Part shown: positions 10,470-21,201 of the stretch, piece by piece
Numbering within the stretch: position 1 is the first letter of the stretch
Layout: each line of letters starts with the position of its first letter
From: Cellvibrio zantedeschiae
GTDB taxonomy: Bacteria > Pseudomonadota > Gammaproteobacteria > Pseudomonadales > Cellvibrionaceae
DNA length: 64,000 nucleotides
NCBI RefSeq assembly: GCF_014652535.1
Contig: NZ_BMYZ01000001.1
Location: 930,001 to 994,000, forward strand
Direction of reading: 5' to 3'
The notes under the pieces: generated by a model
What the model was told of the DNA's origin: nothing
The model's database searches: none
Seen by the model: only the letters and a program-made list of their open reading frames with translations
Made by a program: the position numbers and the translations under genes

Positions 10470-11666
10470 ATGAGTATCGAAATTAAAGCCCCAACGTTCC
10501 CTGAATCAGTAGCTGACGGCACCATCGCAACCTGGCACAAAAAGCCGGGCGAAGCAGTAAAGCGCGATGAGTTAATTGTTGATATCGAAACCGATAAAGT
10601 GGTTTTGGAAGTTGTTGCGCCTGCTGATGGCAGCATCGCTGAAATTATTAAAGGCGAAGGCGAGACTATTCTGAGCAATGAAGTTATTGCCAAGTTTGTT
10701 GAAGGCGCTGTTGCCGCCGGTGCTGCACCTGCTGCCGCGCCAGCCGCTGCTCCTGCAGCTGCACCAGCTGCCTCTGCAGAGAAATTGGTAAACCCAGCTG
10801 CACGCAAATTGGCTGACGAAAAAAATGTAAACACTGCTGCAGTTGATGGTACTGGCAAAGGTGGCCGCGTGTTGAAAGAAGACGTAGCTAACCATGTGAA
10901 AACTGCTCCAGCTGCTGCACCAGCCGCTAGCGTTGCAGCTCCAGCGCTTGAAGCAGTGGGTGACCGCGTAGAAAAACGCGTTCCAATGACTCGTTTGCGT
11001 AAGCGTATTGCTGAACGTTTGCTTGAAGCATCTAACACCACTGCAATGTTGACCACTTTTAACGAGGTGAACATGGCGCCAATCATGGCACTGCGCGCGA
11101 AATACAAAGATCAATTCGAAAAAGCACACGGCGGTACTCGCTTGGGCTTTATGAGTTTCTTCGTAAAAGCGGCTGCAGAAGCTTTGCGTCGATTCCCTGC
11201 GGTTAACGCGTCTATCGATAACAACGATATCGTTTACCACGGTTATCAAGATATCGGTGTTGCAGTTTCTACCGATAAAGGTTTGGTTGTTCCAGTGTTG
11301 CGCAATGCAGAAAGCATGAGCTTGGCCGGTATCGAAAGCACCATTCGCGATTTCGGTTTGCGCGCACGCGATGGCAAGTTGGGCATTGAAGAAATGTCTG
11401 GTGGTACTTTCACTATCACCAACGGCGGTACTTTTGGTTCATTGCTTTCAACTCCCATTTTGAACTTGCCGCAATCTGCAATTCTCGGCATGCACAAAAT
11501 TCAAGAGCGCCCAATGGCTGTTAACGGCAAAGTAGAAATTCTGCCGATGATGTACTTGGCTTTGTCTTACGATCACCGTTTGTTGGATGGTAAAGACGCC
11601 GTGCAATTCCTCGTGGCAATCAAAGATTTGCTCGAAGATCCAGCGCGTATTTTGTTAGAGATTTAA
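10470..11666 (+). CDS. sucB: 2-oxoglutarate dehydrogenase E2, dihydrolipoyl succinyltransferase
   Basis: Core of the 2-oxoglutarate dehydrogenase complex; transfers succinyl from lipoamide to CoA. It has 398 residues: one lipoyl domain (1-75) with Lys43 in [10 protein letters not shown] as the lipoylation site, an Ala/Pro hinge at about 84-104 (repeats of AAAP), an E3/E1-binding domain beginning [13 protein letters not shown], a second short Ala/Pro hinge, and the catalytic domain ending in [13 protein letters not shown] with the active-site His and Asp. AAGGA precedes the ATG. A terminator follows, so lpd may be transcribed separately. Confidence 0.97.
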   Translation: MSIEIKAPTFPESVADGTIATWHKKPGEAVKRDELIVDIETDKVVLEVVAPADGSIAEIIKGEGETILSNEVIAKFVEGAVAAGAAPAAAPAAAPAAAPAASAEKLVNPAARKLADEKNVNTAAVDGTGKGGRVLKEDVANHVKTAPAAAPAASVAAPALEAVGDRVEKRVPMTRLRKRIAERLLEASNTTAMLTTFNEVNMAPIMALRAKYKDQFEKAHGGTRLGFMSFFVKAAAEALRRFPAVNASIDNNDIVYHGYQDIGVAVSTDKGLVVPVLRNAESMSLAGIESTIRDFGLRARDGKLGIEEMSGGTFTITNGGTFGSLLSTPILNLPQSAILGMHKIQERPMAVNGKVEILPMMYLALSYDHRLLDGKDAVQFLVAIKDLLEDPARILLEI

Positions 11667-11674
11667 TTTTTTGA

Positions 11675-11707
11675 AACGCTCTTGGTAACCCAAGAGCGTT
11701 TTTTTAT
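11675..11707 (+). terminator. Terminator after sucB
   Basis: Perfect 11-bp stem AACGCTCTTGG/CCAAGAGCGTT (11675-11685 and 11690-11700) with a four-base loop, then a run of T. It separates sucAB from lpd. Confidence 0.9.
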
Positions 11708-11784
11708 GTAAATGATTGCTGCTCAAAAGGCGTTAATCGAAATTAATAAATTGAAGCTAGTAAAATGCTAGCCAATTAAAGTAG

Positions 11785-13233
<1,449 letters not shown>

Positions 13234-13378
13234 GTAAAAACTTACGTAGTTAATTGAAGAGTCCCAAAGAGTTCTCACCACAGGCGGCCATCTACTCACA
13301 AGGTTTATGGCCATCGATAACCCCAGTTGACACGCTCATTTCACAAACGTGTTCAACTTCGTCAAATGGAACAACACC

Positions 13379-14545
13379 ATGAATTTGCACGAGTATCAGG
13401 GTAAGCAGTTGTTTGCCCAATATGGCTTGCCAGTCTCTAAAGGCATTGCTGCTGCGACCGTAGAAGAAGCTGTTGCAGCTGCAGATCAAATTGGCGGCGA
13501 TACCTTCGTCGTTAAAGCTCAAGTACACGCTGGTGGCCGCGGTAAAGCGGGCGGCGTGAAGTTGGTTAAGAGCAAAGAAGACATTCGCGCATTCGCTGAA
13601 AAGTGGTTGGGCAAGAATTTGGTGACCTACCAAACTGACGAAAAAGGCCAACCAGTAAGCCGTATTTTGGTTGAGACTTGCACTGATATCGCTAAAGAAT
13701 TGTACTTGGGCGCTGTAGTAGATCGCTCTTCACGTCGTATCGTGTTCATGGCATCTACCGAAGGTGGTGTTGAGATCGAGAAAGTTGCACACGACACTCC
13801 AGAGAAAATCCTGAAAGTTGCCGTTGATCCGTTGGTTGGCGCTCTGCCTTTCCAAGGTCGCGATTTGGCTTTCAAACTCGGTTTGGAAGGCAAGCAAATT
13901 AACCAATTCGTGAAGATCTTCTTAGGTCTTGCACAATTGTTTAAAGAGAAAGATTTGGCGTTGTTGGAAGTGAACCCATTGGTTATCACTCCAGCTGGCG
14001 ATTTGCACTGCCTGGACGCAAAACTGGTTATCGATGGTAACGCTTTGTACCGTCACCCAGAATTGAAAGCTATGCAAGATCCATCACAAGAAGATGCGCG
14101 TGAAGCTCATGCCGCTGCTTGGGAATTGAACTATGTTGCTCTCGGTGGCGACATTGGTTGTATGGTTAACGGCGCTGGCTTGGCGATGGGCACCATGGAC
14201 ATCGTTAAATTGCACGGCGGTCAACCTGCTAACTTCCTCGACGTAGGCGGTGGCGCAACCAAAGAACGCGTTGTTGAAGCGTTCAAAATCATTTTGTCTG
14301 ATGACGCTGTGAAAGCAGTATTCATCAACATCTTTGGCGGTATCGTTCGTTGCGACATGATTGCTGAAGGTGTAATTGGTGCGGTTAAAGAAGTAGGCGT
14401 GAAAGTACCTGTTGTTGTTCGTCTGCAAGGTAACAATGCTGAATTGGGTGCGAAAGTGTTGGGCGAAAGCGGCCTGAACATTATTGCCGATACCGACTTG
14501 ACTGGCGCTGCCAAGAAAGTTGTTGCAGCTGCTGCGAATCAATAA
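13379..14545 (+). CDS. sucC: Succinyl-CoA synthetase beta subunit
   Basis: With SucD it converts succinyl-CoA, ADP (or GDP) and phosphate to succinate, CoA and NTP. I start it at the ATG at 13379, giving the family N-terminus [12 protein letters not shown] and 388 residues, exactly the E. coli length; an upstream in-frame ATG at 13349 adds ten residues unlike the family. The ATP-grasp domain ([17 protein letters not shown]) and the C-terminal [14 protein letters not shown] segments are intact. The 145 bases between lpd and sucC hold no clear terminator. Confidence 0.96.
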   Translation: MNLHEYQGKQLFAQYGLPVSKGIAAATVEEAVAAADQIGGDTFVVKAQVHAGGRGKAGGVKLVKSKEDIRAFAEKWLGKNLVTYQTDEKGQPVSRILVETCTDIAKELYLGAVVDRSSRRIVFMASTEGGVEIEKVAHDTPEKILKVAVDPLVGALPFQGRDLAFKLGLEGKQINQFVKIFLGLAQLFKEKDLALLEVNPLVITPAGDLHCLDAKLVIDGNALYRHPELKAMQDPSQEDAREAHAAAWELNYVALGGDIGCMVNGAGLAMGTMDIVKLHGGQPANFLDVGGGATKERVVEAFKIILSDDAVKAVFINIFGGIVRCDMIAEGVIGAVKEVGVKVPVVVRLQGNNAELGAKVLGESGLNIIADTDLTGAAKKVVAAAANQ

Positions 14546-14557
14546 GGGGCTAAGAAC

Positions 14558-15430
14558 ATGAGCGTTTTAATTAACAAAGACACCAAAGTAATTTGCCAGG
14601 GTTTCACCGGCGCACAAGGTACTTTCCACTCTGAACAAGCGATTGCTTACGGCACCAAAATGGTTGGCGGTGTAACTCCAGGTAAAGGTGGTCAAACTCA
14701 CCTCGGTTTGCCAGTGTTCAACACTGTTGCTGAAGCTGTTGCTGCGACTGGCGCTGATGCGTCGGTAATCTACGTTCCGGCTCCTTTCTGTAAAGACTCT
14801 ATCCTTGAAGCAGCTAACGGCGGCATCAAGTTGATCGTGTGTATTACTGAAGGTATCCCAACTCTCGATATGCTTGACGCAAAAGTGAAGTGTGACGAGT
14901 TGGGCGTGCGTTTGATTGGCCCTAACTGCCCAGGTGTTATCACTCCAGGCGAGTGTAAAATCGGCATTATGCCAGGCCACATCCACAAGCCAGGTAAAGT
15001 AGGTATCGTTTCTCGTTCAGGTACTTTGACCTATGAAGCAGTGAAACAAACTACCGATTACGGTTTCGGTCAATCTACTTGCGTAGGTATTGGCGGTGAC
15101 CCAATTCCAGGCTCTAACTTCATCGACATTTTGAAGTTGTTCCAGGCTGACCCACAAACCGAAGCTATCGTAATGATCGGTGAAATCGGTGGTTCTGCGG
15201 AAGAAGAAGCGGCTGCTTACATCAAGGCAAGCGTGACTAAACCTGTTGTGTCTTACATCGCTGGTGTAACTGCTCCAGCTGGTAAGCGTATGGGTCACGC
15301 TGGTGCGATTATTTCTGGCGGTAAAGGTACTGCAGACGAAAAGTTTGCTGCCCTTGAAGACGCTGGTGTAAAAACTGTTAAAAGCTTGGCCGATATCGGT
15401 AAAGCACTGAAAGAAATCACTGGCTGGTAA
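14558..15430 (+). CDS. sucD: Succinyl-CoA synthetase alpha subunit
   Basis: Alpha subunit that binds CoA and carries the phosphohistidine. It has 290 residues (E. coli 289). The CoA-binding Rossmann segment [14 protein letters not shown] is near residue 16, and the phosphohistidine lies in the motif [10 protein letters not shown] near residue 247. It follows sucC by 12 bases with AAGGGG as ribosome site, and a strong terminator closes the operon. Confidence 0.97.
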   Translation: MSVLINKDTKVICQGFTGAQGTFHSEQAIAYGTKMVGGVTPGKGGQTHLGLPVFNTVAEAVAATGADASVIYVPAPFCKDSILEAANGGIKLIVCITEGIPTLDMLDAKVKCDELGVRLIGPNCPGVITPGECKIGIMPGHIHKPGKVGIVSRSGTLTYEAVKQTTDYGFGQSTCVGIGGDPIPGSNFIDILKLFQADPQTEAIVMIGEIGGSAEEEAAAYIKASVTKPVVSYIAGVTAPAGKRMGHAGAIISGGKGTADEKFAALEDAGVKTVKSLADIGKALKEITGW

Positions 15431-15446
15431 TATTAGTCAAGTGAAC

Positions 15447-15475
15447 AAAAAAGGCGCCTTATGGCGCCTTTTTTC
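15447..15475. terminator. Bidirectional terminator between sucD and the PEP-CTERM gene
   Basis: The inverted repeat AAAAAAGGCGCC/GGCGCCTTTTTT (15447-15458 and 15463-15474) has A and T runs on both sides and sits between two convergent genes, so it can serve both. Confidence 0.92.
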
Positions 15476-15497
15476 GTTTAGCAGTTCTCGGCAATCA

Positions 15498-16037
15498 TTA
15501 TTTCGATTGACGACGAATCCCGAACATCGCGAGCAATCCGCCTAACAACATTAATACAGAGCTAGGCTCAGGAACCTTGGTGCTTACAGTTTCCAAAACG
15601 CCGTATTTAGGGCCAGAGTAGCTGTTGTTGTCATCCAAATCATTCCATAAACCAGATACATAAGTATGGACATACTCTTCACCGGTGCCAGCATCATTAG
15701 GTTCGCCTCCAGCCCAATTAGCAAAGGTTACGGCGTCACCATTGGTCCAAGCCCAGGTTGATGCATGGGGAGCGGTTCTATACAAGCCGATCCAAAGCGA
15801 ATTTTGAAGTCCGAAAGTATTAATAATAAAATTATTTTCGTTTATATCGTTGACTGCAACCAGATGTCCGCCTTGGGTCACAGCGAAAGCTTCACTATTT
15901 GTCCAGTTATCGGAAGAAATTAGGGTGTAATCGTGTCCACCAAAACTAAACGCACTGCCCACTAAACTAATTGCGTTAGCGCTGGAAGCGGTTAAGGCTA
16001 AAACACCTGTCAATGCGAGTATATTTAGTTTTTTCAT
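15498..16037 (-). CDS. Secreted PEP-CTERM protein with a C-type-lectin-like domain
   Basis: 179 residues from the ATG at 16037, chosen because AAAGGAG stands a few bases upstream; a second ATG at 16055 lacks a ribosome site. It has a signal peptide (ending ASSANA), then a C-type-lectin-like fold with LWIGLYR, an inner WTNGDAVTFANWAGGEPND and the final LWNDLDD, the pattern of calcium/sugar-binding lectin domains. The C-terminus is a sorting tail: VPEPSS, a hydrophobic stretch, then RRQSK. Such tails are recognised by exosortase (EpsH/XrtA family) and lead to surface anchoring or release, usually linked to exopolysaccharide. No exosortase gene is in the window. The ligand is unknown. Confidence 0.9.
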   Translation of the reverse strand: MKKLNILALTGVLALTASSANAISLVGSAFSFGGHDYTLISSDNWTNSEAFAVTQGGHLVAVNDINENNFIINTFGLQNSLWIGLYRTAPHASTWAWTNGDAVTFANWAGGEPNDAGTGEEYVHTYVSGLWNDLDDNNSYSGPKYGVLETVSTKVPEPSSVLMLLGGLLAMFGIRRQSK

Positions 16038-16183
16038 GTCATCTCCTTTCATCATTAAGTTTGATTAGCATAGAGTGAAATTTGTACAACAATAAAGCGG
16101 AAAGCAATATTCAGACCCATGAATTTTTCTTCTTGAAATAGAGGAAGTTATCGAATTTAACCTTAAGGCTTCGGTTGGTTGTG

Positions 16184-16218
16184 TAAACTAATTCGACGAG
16201 AGTTCTATTGTTAGTTTA
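16184..16218. promoter_or_regulatory. Inverted repeat upstream of the AraC-like gene, possible operator
   Basis: Perfect 8-bp arms TAAACTAA (16184-16191) and TTAGTTTA (16211-16218) lie 37 bases before the regulator start. A self-regulatory site is a guess from position alone. Confidence 0.3.
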
Positions 16219-16254
16219 ACGTCTCACCTTTATTCCACGGAGGCTTCATAGGCC

Positions 16255-16737
16255 ATGGATACAGATTTACTCCGCAGATTACTCCGGGCAAAAGATCAAA
16301 TGGATAGTCATTCTGAAGATGACTGGTCCGTTGAACGTCTCGCGCGCATTAGCTGCGTGTCGCCTGCGCATTTTGCGCGTTCCTTCAAAAAAGCCTTTGG
16401 CATTCCACCTCATCGCTACTTGCTGTCGCGACGTATCGAAAGAGCAAAAGCAATGCTTCGCAATACCGACCAAGCTGTAACTGATATAGCTTTTGGAACG
16501 GGCTGGCTGAGTATGGGAACATTCGGTAGAACCTTCCGTGATATAACTGGGTCCAATCCTGAAACCAATCGAGCTAGTTCGAGAGTTGCCGACATCCCTG
16601 CTGAAATTCCTTTGTGTGTCCTCAAAGAAATTGATCGTCCAAAGTTAAAAAGAGCAGTTTCGGAGAAGCGGAGCCAAGAGCGTTTGGGCCAGAATGACGA
16701 TTCGAACAATGACTTATCAAGCGAGGCGTCAACATGA
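16255..16737 (+). CDS. Small AraC/XylS-family transcriptional regulator
   Basis: 160 residues. The two helix-turn-helix units of the AraC family occupy about residues 8-105: WSVERLARISCVSPAHFARSFKKAFG and the second helix pair AVTDIAFGTGWLSMGTFGRTF, followed by the GSNP turn. The DNA-binding domain is at the N-terminus and there is no upstream ligand domain; instead there is a hydrophilic 50-residue C-terminal tail. The gene overlaps the following VOC-protein gene by four bases (ATGA), so they are co-translated. It probably controls its own operon; the signal is unknown. Confidence 0.85.
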   Translation: MDTDLLRRLLRAKDQMDSHSEDDWSVERLARISCVSPAHFARSFKKAFGIPPHRYLLSRRIERAKAMLRNTDQAVTDIAFGTGWLSMGTFGRTFRDITGSNPETNRASSRVADIPAEIPLCVLKEIDRPKLKRAVSEKRSQERLGQNDDSNNDLSSEAST

Positions 16738-17144
16738 GTGAAGGTGTACAAGTGGTAGGAATTTACGTGCGCGATCAACAAGAGGCACTGGAATTTTATG
16801 TAAAAAAAGTTGGGTTTATGGTCCATACCGATGTGCGTAACGGAGACTACCGATGGCTTACGGTTCAATACCCGGGGCAGATGCTTTTCCAGCTCGGTCT
16901 ATTTCTTCCCGGGCCGCCAACAATTGATGCGGCAACGGCTAAATCGGTAAATGAGGTACTTGCCAAAGGCGCTATGCCACCATTAGTTCTGGAAGTGTCA
17001 GATTGTTTTGCCACTTGCGAGCGTTTGCGAGCAGCTGGAGTGGAGCTCATACAAGAGCCTGTTGAACGTTATGGAACCGTTGATGCCGGCTTCCGCGACC
17101 CATCGGGTAACGGTTGGAAATTACTGCAATCGCGGAGGTCATAA
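16734..17144 (+). CDS. VOC-superfamily (glyoxalase/bleomycin-resistance fold) protein
   Basis: 136 residues with the paired beta-alpha-beta-beta-beta modules of the vicinal oxygen chelate fold: YVRDQQEALEFYVKKVGF at the start, PPLVLEVSDCFATCERLRAAG in the middle and the closing FRDPSGNGWKLLQ. Members are glyoxalases, dioxygenases or antibiotic-binding proteins; the sequence does not fix which. The start overlaps the AraC regulator stop by four bases, and a small membrane protein gene follows at once. Confidence 0.85.
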   Translation: MSEGVQVVGIYVRDQQEALEFYVKKVGFMVHTDVRNGDYRWLTVQYPGQMLFQLGLFLPGPPTIDAATAKSVNEVLAKGAMPPLVLEVSDCFATCERLRAAGVELIQEPVERYGTVDAGFRDPSGNGWKLLQSRRS

Positions 17145-17145
17145 T

Positions 17146-17352
17146 ATGAAGAGCGCGTATTTGCTTCGTAATTTCCATCGATGGACATCGTTGGTTTTCG
17201 CACTCACTGTCGTTCTAAACTTTGCGGTTAGGGCAAGTGGAGAGCCACCAGCGTGGATTACTTATTCTCCGCTAGCTCCTTTAGCAGTTCTCTTTCTCAC
17301 AGGCACTTATCTCTTTGCAGCACCGTATTTTAAAAAATCAGTTGAAGCCTAA
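17146..17352 (+). CDS. Small two-helix membrane protein
   Basis: 68 residues, starting at the ATG at 17146 with GGAGG about eight bases upstream. There are two hydrophobic segments (about 13-30 and 43-61) and charged ends. It begins one base after the VOC-gene stop and is the last gene of the AraC-VOC operon. I do not recognise a family; the operon position suggests a linked but unknown role. Confidence 0.7.
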   Translation: MKSAYLLRNFHRWTSLVFALTVVLNFAVRASGEPPAWITYSPLAPLAVLFLTGTYLFAAPYFKKSVEA

Positions 17353-17466
17353 CCGTATAATTGTCTCCCAAACTGCGTGGCGCAAAGTGCCGTTAAAGTG
17401 ATAATTATGACTTCTCGAAGCTTGGCAAGCGTTCCATTGATTCGGAAAGATTACGCTTAAGATGGT

Positions 17467-17512
17467 AAAACCTGTATATAACAACAACTGTTTGCGTATA
17501 CAGGTTTTTTGG
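17467..17512 (+). terminator. Inverted repeat with T run ahead of recA
   Basis: 12-bp arms AAAACCTGTATA (17467-17478) and TATACAGGTTTT (17497-17508) with an 18-base loop and more T after. It could end the AraC-VOC operon. The same bases contain the SOS box, so its role is ambiguous. Confidence 0.4.
17488..17503. promoter_or_regulatory. LexA (SOS) box of recA
   Basis: CTGTTTGCGTATACAG fits the LexA rule CTG-N10-CAG exactly. A second, imperfect site (CTG-N10-CAA, 17472-17487) abuts it. A possible promoter (TTGCGT at 17492-17497, 17 bases, TAGTCT at 17515-17520) overlaps the box, which would explain repression. The box lies about 105 bases before the recA start. Confidence 0.75.
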
Positions 17513-17608
17513 TGTAGTCTAGGTTCATAGCTGAAGAGTGTGCGATGTCTCTCGGCGTATAATCCTAATATATCGTCTTACTACTAATTTTTTATGTTGA
17601 GGTGTCAA

Positions 17609-18658
17609 ATGGATGCGAACAAAGAAAAGGCTTTACAAGCTGCGCTAAGTCAAATTGAACGTCAATTTGGTAAAGGAACTGTTATGCGTATGGGCGACAA
17701 AGAACAAGTCGCCATTCCTTCTATCTCCACCGGTTCTATAGGGCTTGACGTAGCCTTGGGAATTGGCGGTTTACCCAAAGGCCGTATTGTTGAAATATAT
17801 GGTCCAGAGTCCTCGGGTAAAACTACCTTAACCTTGCAAGTTATAGCTGAAGCTCAACGCGCTGGCGGTAACTGTGCGTTTATTGATGCGGAACATGCGT
17901 TAGATCCAATCTATGCGGCGAAATTAGGCGTAAATGTTGAGGATTTGATCATTTCCCAGCCGGACACTGGTGAACAGGCTCTTGAAGTAACCGACATGTT
18001 AGTCCGCTCAGGTGCGGTTGATGTATTAGTCGTCGACTCGGTGGCAGCATTGACTCCTCGCGCTGAAATTGAAGGTGAGATGGGTGATCATCATGTGGGC
18101 TTGCAGGCACGTTTAATGTCGCAGGCGCTACGTAAAATCACCGGTAACATTAAAAATGCCAATTGCCTGGTGATTTTTATTAACCAAATTCGTATGAAAA
18201 TCGGCGTTATGTTTGGCAACCCCGAAACCACTACTGGTGGTAATGCGTTGAAGTTCTACGCATCTGTGCGTCTCGATATCCGTCGTATTGGCGCAGTTAA
18301 AGAAGGTGAAGAGGTTATTGGTTCCGAGACTCGCGTTAAAGTAGTTAAGAACAAAGTGGCGCCACCTTTTAAACAGACCGAATTCCAAATTCTTTACGGA
18401 TCTGGCATCAATCGAATGGGCGAAGTTGTGGATTATGGCGTGAAGCTGGGCATGATTGACAAAGCGGGTGCTTGGTATAGCTATCAAGGAAATAAAATTG
18501 GTCAGGGCAAAAACAATGTTATGAAATTTTTGCAAGAAAACCCTGTCATAGCAAAAGAGCTAGAAGCAAGAGTTCGTACTGAATTGCTTGAGTCTCCAGC
18601 ATTGTCCCTCAGTGCAAATGGTGCCGATTCTGCGGACGAAGTGGAGATGTCTGAATAA
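17609..18658 (+). CDS. recA: Recombinase RecA
   Basis: Forms filaments on single-stranded DNA, pairs homologous strands and triggers LexA self-cleavage. I start at 17609 ([13 protein letters not shown]), giving 349 residues, with GAGGT about seven bases upstream; an in-frame ATG at 17594 adds five residues unlike the family. The Walker A motif GPESSGKT, the MRMGD segment and the [18 protein letters not shown] loop-2 region are intact, and the C-terminus is acidic as usual. An SOS box precedes it. Confidence 0.98.
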   Translation: MDANKEKALQAALSQIERQFGKGTVMRMGDKEQVAIPSISTGSIGLDVALGIGGLPKGRIVEIYGPESSGKTTLTLQVIAEAQRAGGNCAFIDAEHALDPIYAAKLGVNVEDLIISQPDTGEQALEVTDMLVRSGAVDVLVVDSVAALTPRAEIEGEMGDHHVGLQARLMSQALRKITGNIKNANCLVIFINQIRMKIGVMFGNPETTTGGNALKFYASVRLDIRRIGAVKEGEEVIGSETRVKVVKNKVAPPFKQTEFQILYGSGINRMGEVVDYGVKLGMIDKAGAWYSYQGNKIGQGKNNVMKFLQENPVIAKELEARVRTELLESPALSLSANGADSADEVEMSE

Positions 18659-18810
18659 GTTGTTAGCGTTTCTTGCTTGCACGGGGGGAACTCGTTAACA
18701 ATTGTTCAAGTATGTGCTGCACTGTTGCGTGTCATAGGTAGTCTGAGTATGCTGCGCAACAGAGTTTTAGCTCTGCTAAACATTTTATAGATGCAGCCAA
18801 GAGGTTCGAA

Positions 18811-19386
18811 ATGTTAAAAGCCGGTTTATTCAGTTTGTTGGTAGCGCTTATGTGTTTAAGCGGCTGCGCCACCAAACCTTATGTAGCTACAGATTACGAA
18901 GCCAGCTATAACTTTGCTGCGCTTAAATCTTTTGCGGTAAAAAGCGCTAAGCAAGATACTAAAGAGAACATTCTGATATCCCCATTTACCTTAAGTCATA
19001 TTCATGCTTTGGTGAACGGAGAACTGGCAAAACGTTATCAATCGGTAGGTGAGTCAGCTACGCCAGATTTTTATGTAACCTATCATGTAGTGATGGAGGA
19101 AAAGCTTGAGCCAACTGCTTATGATCAAATGTATGGCTTTGGTTTTTGGGGTAGGGGATATCGTTATCCATCTTCAATGTTTTACCGTCCCCCGCTTGAT
19201 GGTGGCATAAGAGTTTACAATCAAGGTAGTTTGATTATCGATATGGTGGATGCTAAAACACAACAGCCGATCTGGCGTGGTGTTTCAGAAAAACGATTGA
19301 ATAAGGGCTTAAACCCCCAAAAGCAACGTGAAATTCTGACAAGTGCGGTTTTGGAAGTGCTGGCACAATTTCCTCCCGTAAAGTAA
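18811..19386 (+). CDS. DUF4136-type outer-membrane lipoprotein
   Basis: 191 residues with a lipoprotein signal (hydrophobic stretch then LSGC, Cys at about 19). The body has the DUF4136 pattern: an early YDxxxNFAALKSFAV segment, a middle TPDFYVTYHVV and a late LIIDMVDAKTQQPIWRGVSEKRL. These lipoproteins are common in Gram-negative bacteria and their function is unknown. The gene lies between recA and recX, which are usually adjacent, and ends at its own terminator. Confidence 0.85.
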   Translation: MLKAGLFSLLVALMCLSGCATKPYVATDYEASYNFAALKSFAVKSAKQDTKENILISPFTLSHIHALVNGELAKRYQSVGESATPDFYVTYHVVMEEKLEPTAYDQMYGFGFWGRGYRYPSSMFYRPPLDGGIRVYNQGSLIIDMVDAKTQQPIWRGVSEKRLNKGLNPQKQREILTSAVLEVLAQFPPVK

Positions 19387-19408
19387 TTAGTATAAATTGT
19401 TAAAAATC

Positions 19409-19430
19409 GGCCGCTATGCGGCCTTTTTTT
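19409..19430 (+). terminator. Terminator after the DUF4136 lipoprotein gene
   Basis: GGCCGC, three bases, GCGGCC (19409-19423), then seven T. It ends immediately before recX, so recX needs read-through or its own promoter. Confidence 0.85.
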
Positions 19431-19442
19431 ATGGGCGACTCA

Positions 19443-19910
19443 ATGACAGTTCATGAAATTACACCCGCGAGCATACGCATGTCGGCCATGAATTTTTTAG
19501 CAATGCGTGAGCATTCTGCTCATGAGCTTAAAGTTAAGTTAAGCAAAAAATTTGATCATCCTGATTGGATTGCCAGAGAGTTGGAAAAATTGAAGCAGGA
19601 CGGATTGCAGAGCGATGAGCGTTTTACAGAGGCATATATAAGTATGCGCTTAAGACAGGGAAAGGGAGCTTTGGTTATTCGTCTCGAGTTAAAAGAAAAG
19701 GGTATTTCGGATGCACTTGCCTCACAATATTTGTCGAGCCACACGGACTGGAATCAACTTGCGTTGAAGGCTTACGTCAAAAAATTTGGTAATACACTCG
19801 TTTCCGATATGAAGGAAAAATCCAGGCGAATTCGTTTTTTGACCGCAAGGGGGTTTTCCTCAGCCAATATTCAATACGCTCTTAAGCAATCATTAGAAGG
19901 CGATGATTAA
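19443..19910 (+). CDS. recX: Regulatory protein RecX
   Basis: Binds RecA filaments and limits their growth and activity. From the ATG at 19443 there are 155 residues, in the normal range. Three-helix repeat units typical of RecX are visible: AMNFLAMREHSAHELKVKL, LEKLKQDGLQSDERFTEAY with SMRLRQGKGALVIRLELKEKG, and RRIRFLTARGFSSANIQYAL. Further in-frame ATGs at 19416 and 19431 fall inside or against the terminator and are unlikely; no strong ribosome site marks any of them. Confidence 0.9.
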   Translation: MTVHEITPASIRMSAMNFLAMREHSAHELKVKLSKKFDHPDWIARELEKLKQDGLQSDERFTEAYISMRLRQGKGALVIRLELKEKGISDALASQYLSSHTDWNQLALKAYVKKFGNTLVSDMKEKSRRIRFLTARGFSSANIQYALKQSLEGDD

Positions 19911-20074
19911 GGTAGTGCGTTGATGTATGTTAATATTTATTAGTTGTAATATGTTCATCAATTAACAAGTGTTAAACTCGAGCGAATTTTCTGGGCAAAA
20001 GGATGCTATAGCCTGAATACAACGAAAACATTTTTTATTAAGATGTTTTCATTGCTAACCAATCGAGAGTAATT

Positions 20075-21199
20075 ATGCCTTTGCCTTCACCAGTACGCTT
20101 ATTAACTTGCGCACTCTTTCTTGTGTCTTTCCACGCGTTTGCTCAAAAGTCAGATAAACCAGAGACGCCTTTAGACGTCATTGTGCAGTCTGTGGCTCCT
20201 CGTGAATTACAAAATAATATTGAAGCGCTCGGCAATCTGCGGGCTTATGAATCTATCGTAATAACGGCTAAAGCCACCAAAACCGTAACGCAAATTCGTT
20301 TTGATGACGGGCAACGTGTTAGCAAAGGCGCTACCTTAGTTGAGATGACCAATGCGGAAGAATCCGCGTTGATGGAAGAAGCTCGCTTGACAGCAGAGGA
20401 GGCGAAGAAACAATTAGAGCGCACCCAATCACTTGCCAAAAATGGCGCAGTCTCACCTTCATTGCTTGATCAGCGCACTCGCGAATATGCAGCAGCTCAT
20501 GCGCGTTTTAATGCGCTGCAAGCACGGTTTAAAGATTTAATTATCACCGCGCCTTTTAACGGTGTTGTCGGTATTCGCGATATTAGTCTCGGTAGTTTAA
20601 TTGCTCCGGGGCAAGTTATCACCACGCTAAATGACGATAGCAAAATGAAGTTGGACTTCACTGTCCCCGCTATTTACCTGCGCAGTTTACGTATAGGTTT
20701 ACCGATAGATGCCCAGAGTCATGACTTGGGTGATAAAACATTTAAGGGAAAAATTTTTAGTATTGATAATCAGGTTGATGAAACTACTCGTTCTATAAAA
20801 GTTCGCGCTATTTTTGATAACCCTGGGTTTGAGCTTAAGCAAGGGTTGTTAATGACGGTGGTGATTCGTGCAGATATTCGTAAATCGTTAGTGTTGAGCG
20901 AAGCTGCATTGGTGCCTATGGGCAGCAATAATTTTGTATTTGTTTTGCAGCCAAATAAAGATGGCAAAAATGCTCAATGGATTGCCGAAAAACGCCAGAT
21001 TTATATCGGCCAACGATATAAAGGTTTGGTTGAAATAGTGGGCGGATTGCAAGAGGGTGAAAAAGTTGTAACCCATGGTTTGCAAAAAATACATGCAGGT
21101 CAAGGCTTGAATATTATGGCGGAACAATCAAATGACCCAGCTAAAAAGCCTGAGCCTCTATCAGAGTTGCTAAAGCAGAAAAAACCTGAGGGCAAATAA
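20075..21199 (+). CDS. RND efflux periplasmic adaptor (membrane fusion protein)
   Basis: 374 residues with a signal peptide (cleavage near AFA-Q). Next come the lipoyl half-domains (ITAKATKTVTQIRFDDGQRV and ITAPFNGVVGIRDISLGSLI), a coiled-coil hairpin between them (about 105-150) and a beta-barrel domain. Such adaptors bridge an inner-membrane RND pump to an outer-membrane TolC-like channel. The pump gene follows two bases after the stop; no channel gene is nearby. The Lys/Pro-rich end is not conserved in the family. Confidence 0.92.
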   Translation: MPLPSPVRLLTCALFLVSFHAFAQKSDKPETPLDVIVQSVAPRELQNNIEALGNLRAYESIVITAKATKTVTQIRFDDGQRVSKGATLVEMTNAEESALMEEARLTAEEAKKQLERTQSLAKNGAVSPSLLDQRTREYAAAHARFNALQARFKDLIITAPFNGVVGIRDISLGSLIAPGQVITTLNDDSKMKLDFTVPAIYLRSLRIGLPIDAQSHDLGDKTFKGKIFSIDNQVDETTRSIKVRAIFDNPGFELKQGLLMTVVIRADIRKSLVLSEAALVPMGSNNFVFVLQPNKDGKNAQWIAEKRQIYIGQRYKGLVEIVGGLQEGEKVVTHGLQKIHAGQGLNIMAEQSNDPAKKPEPLSELLKQKKPEGK

Positions 21200-21201
21200 T
21201 T

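Noticed and set aside
10430-11107. 225-residue minus-strand frame opposite sucB
   Set aside because: The Ala-rich repeats are only the shadow of the Ala/Pro hinge in sucB; no ribosome site.
18723-18778. Inverted repeat CTGTTGCG/CGCAACAG and CAGAG/CTCTG after recA as a terminator
   Set aside because: The loop is long and no T run follows.
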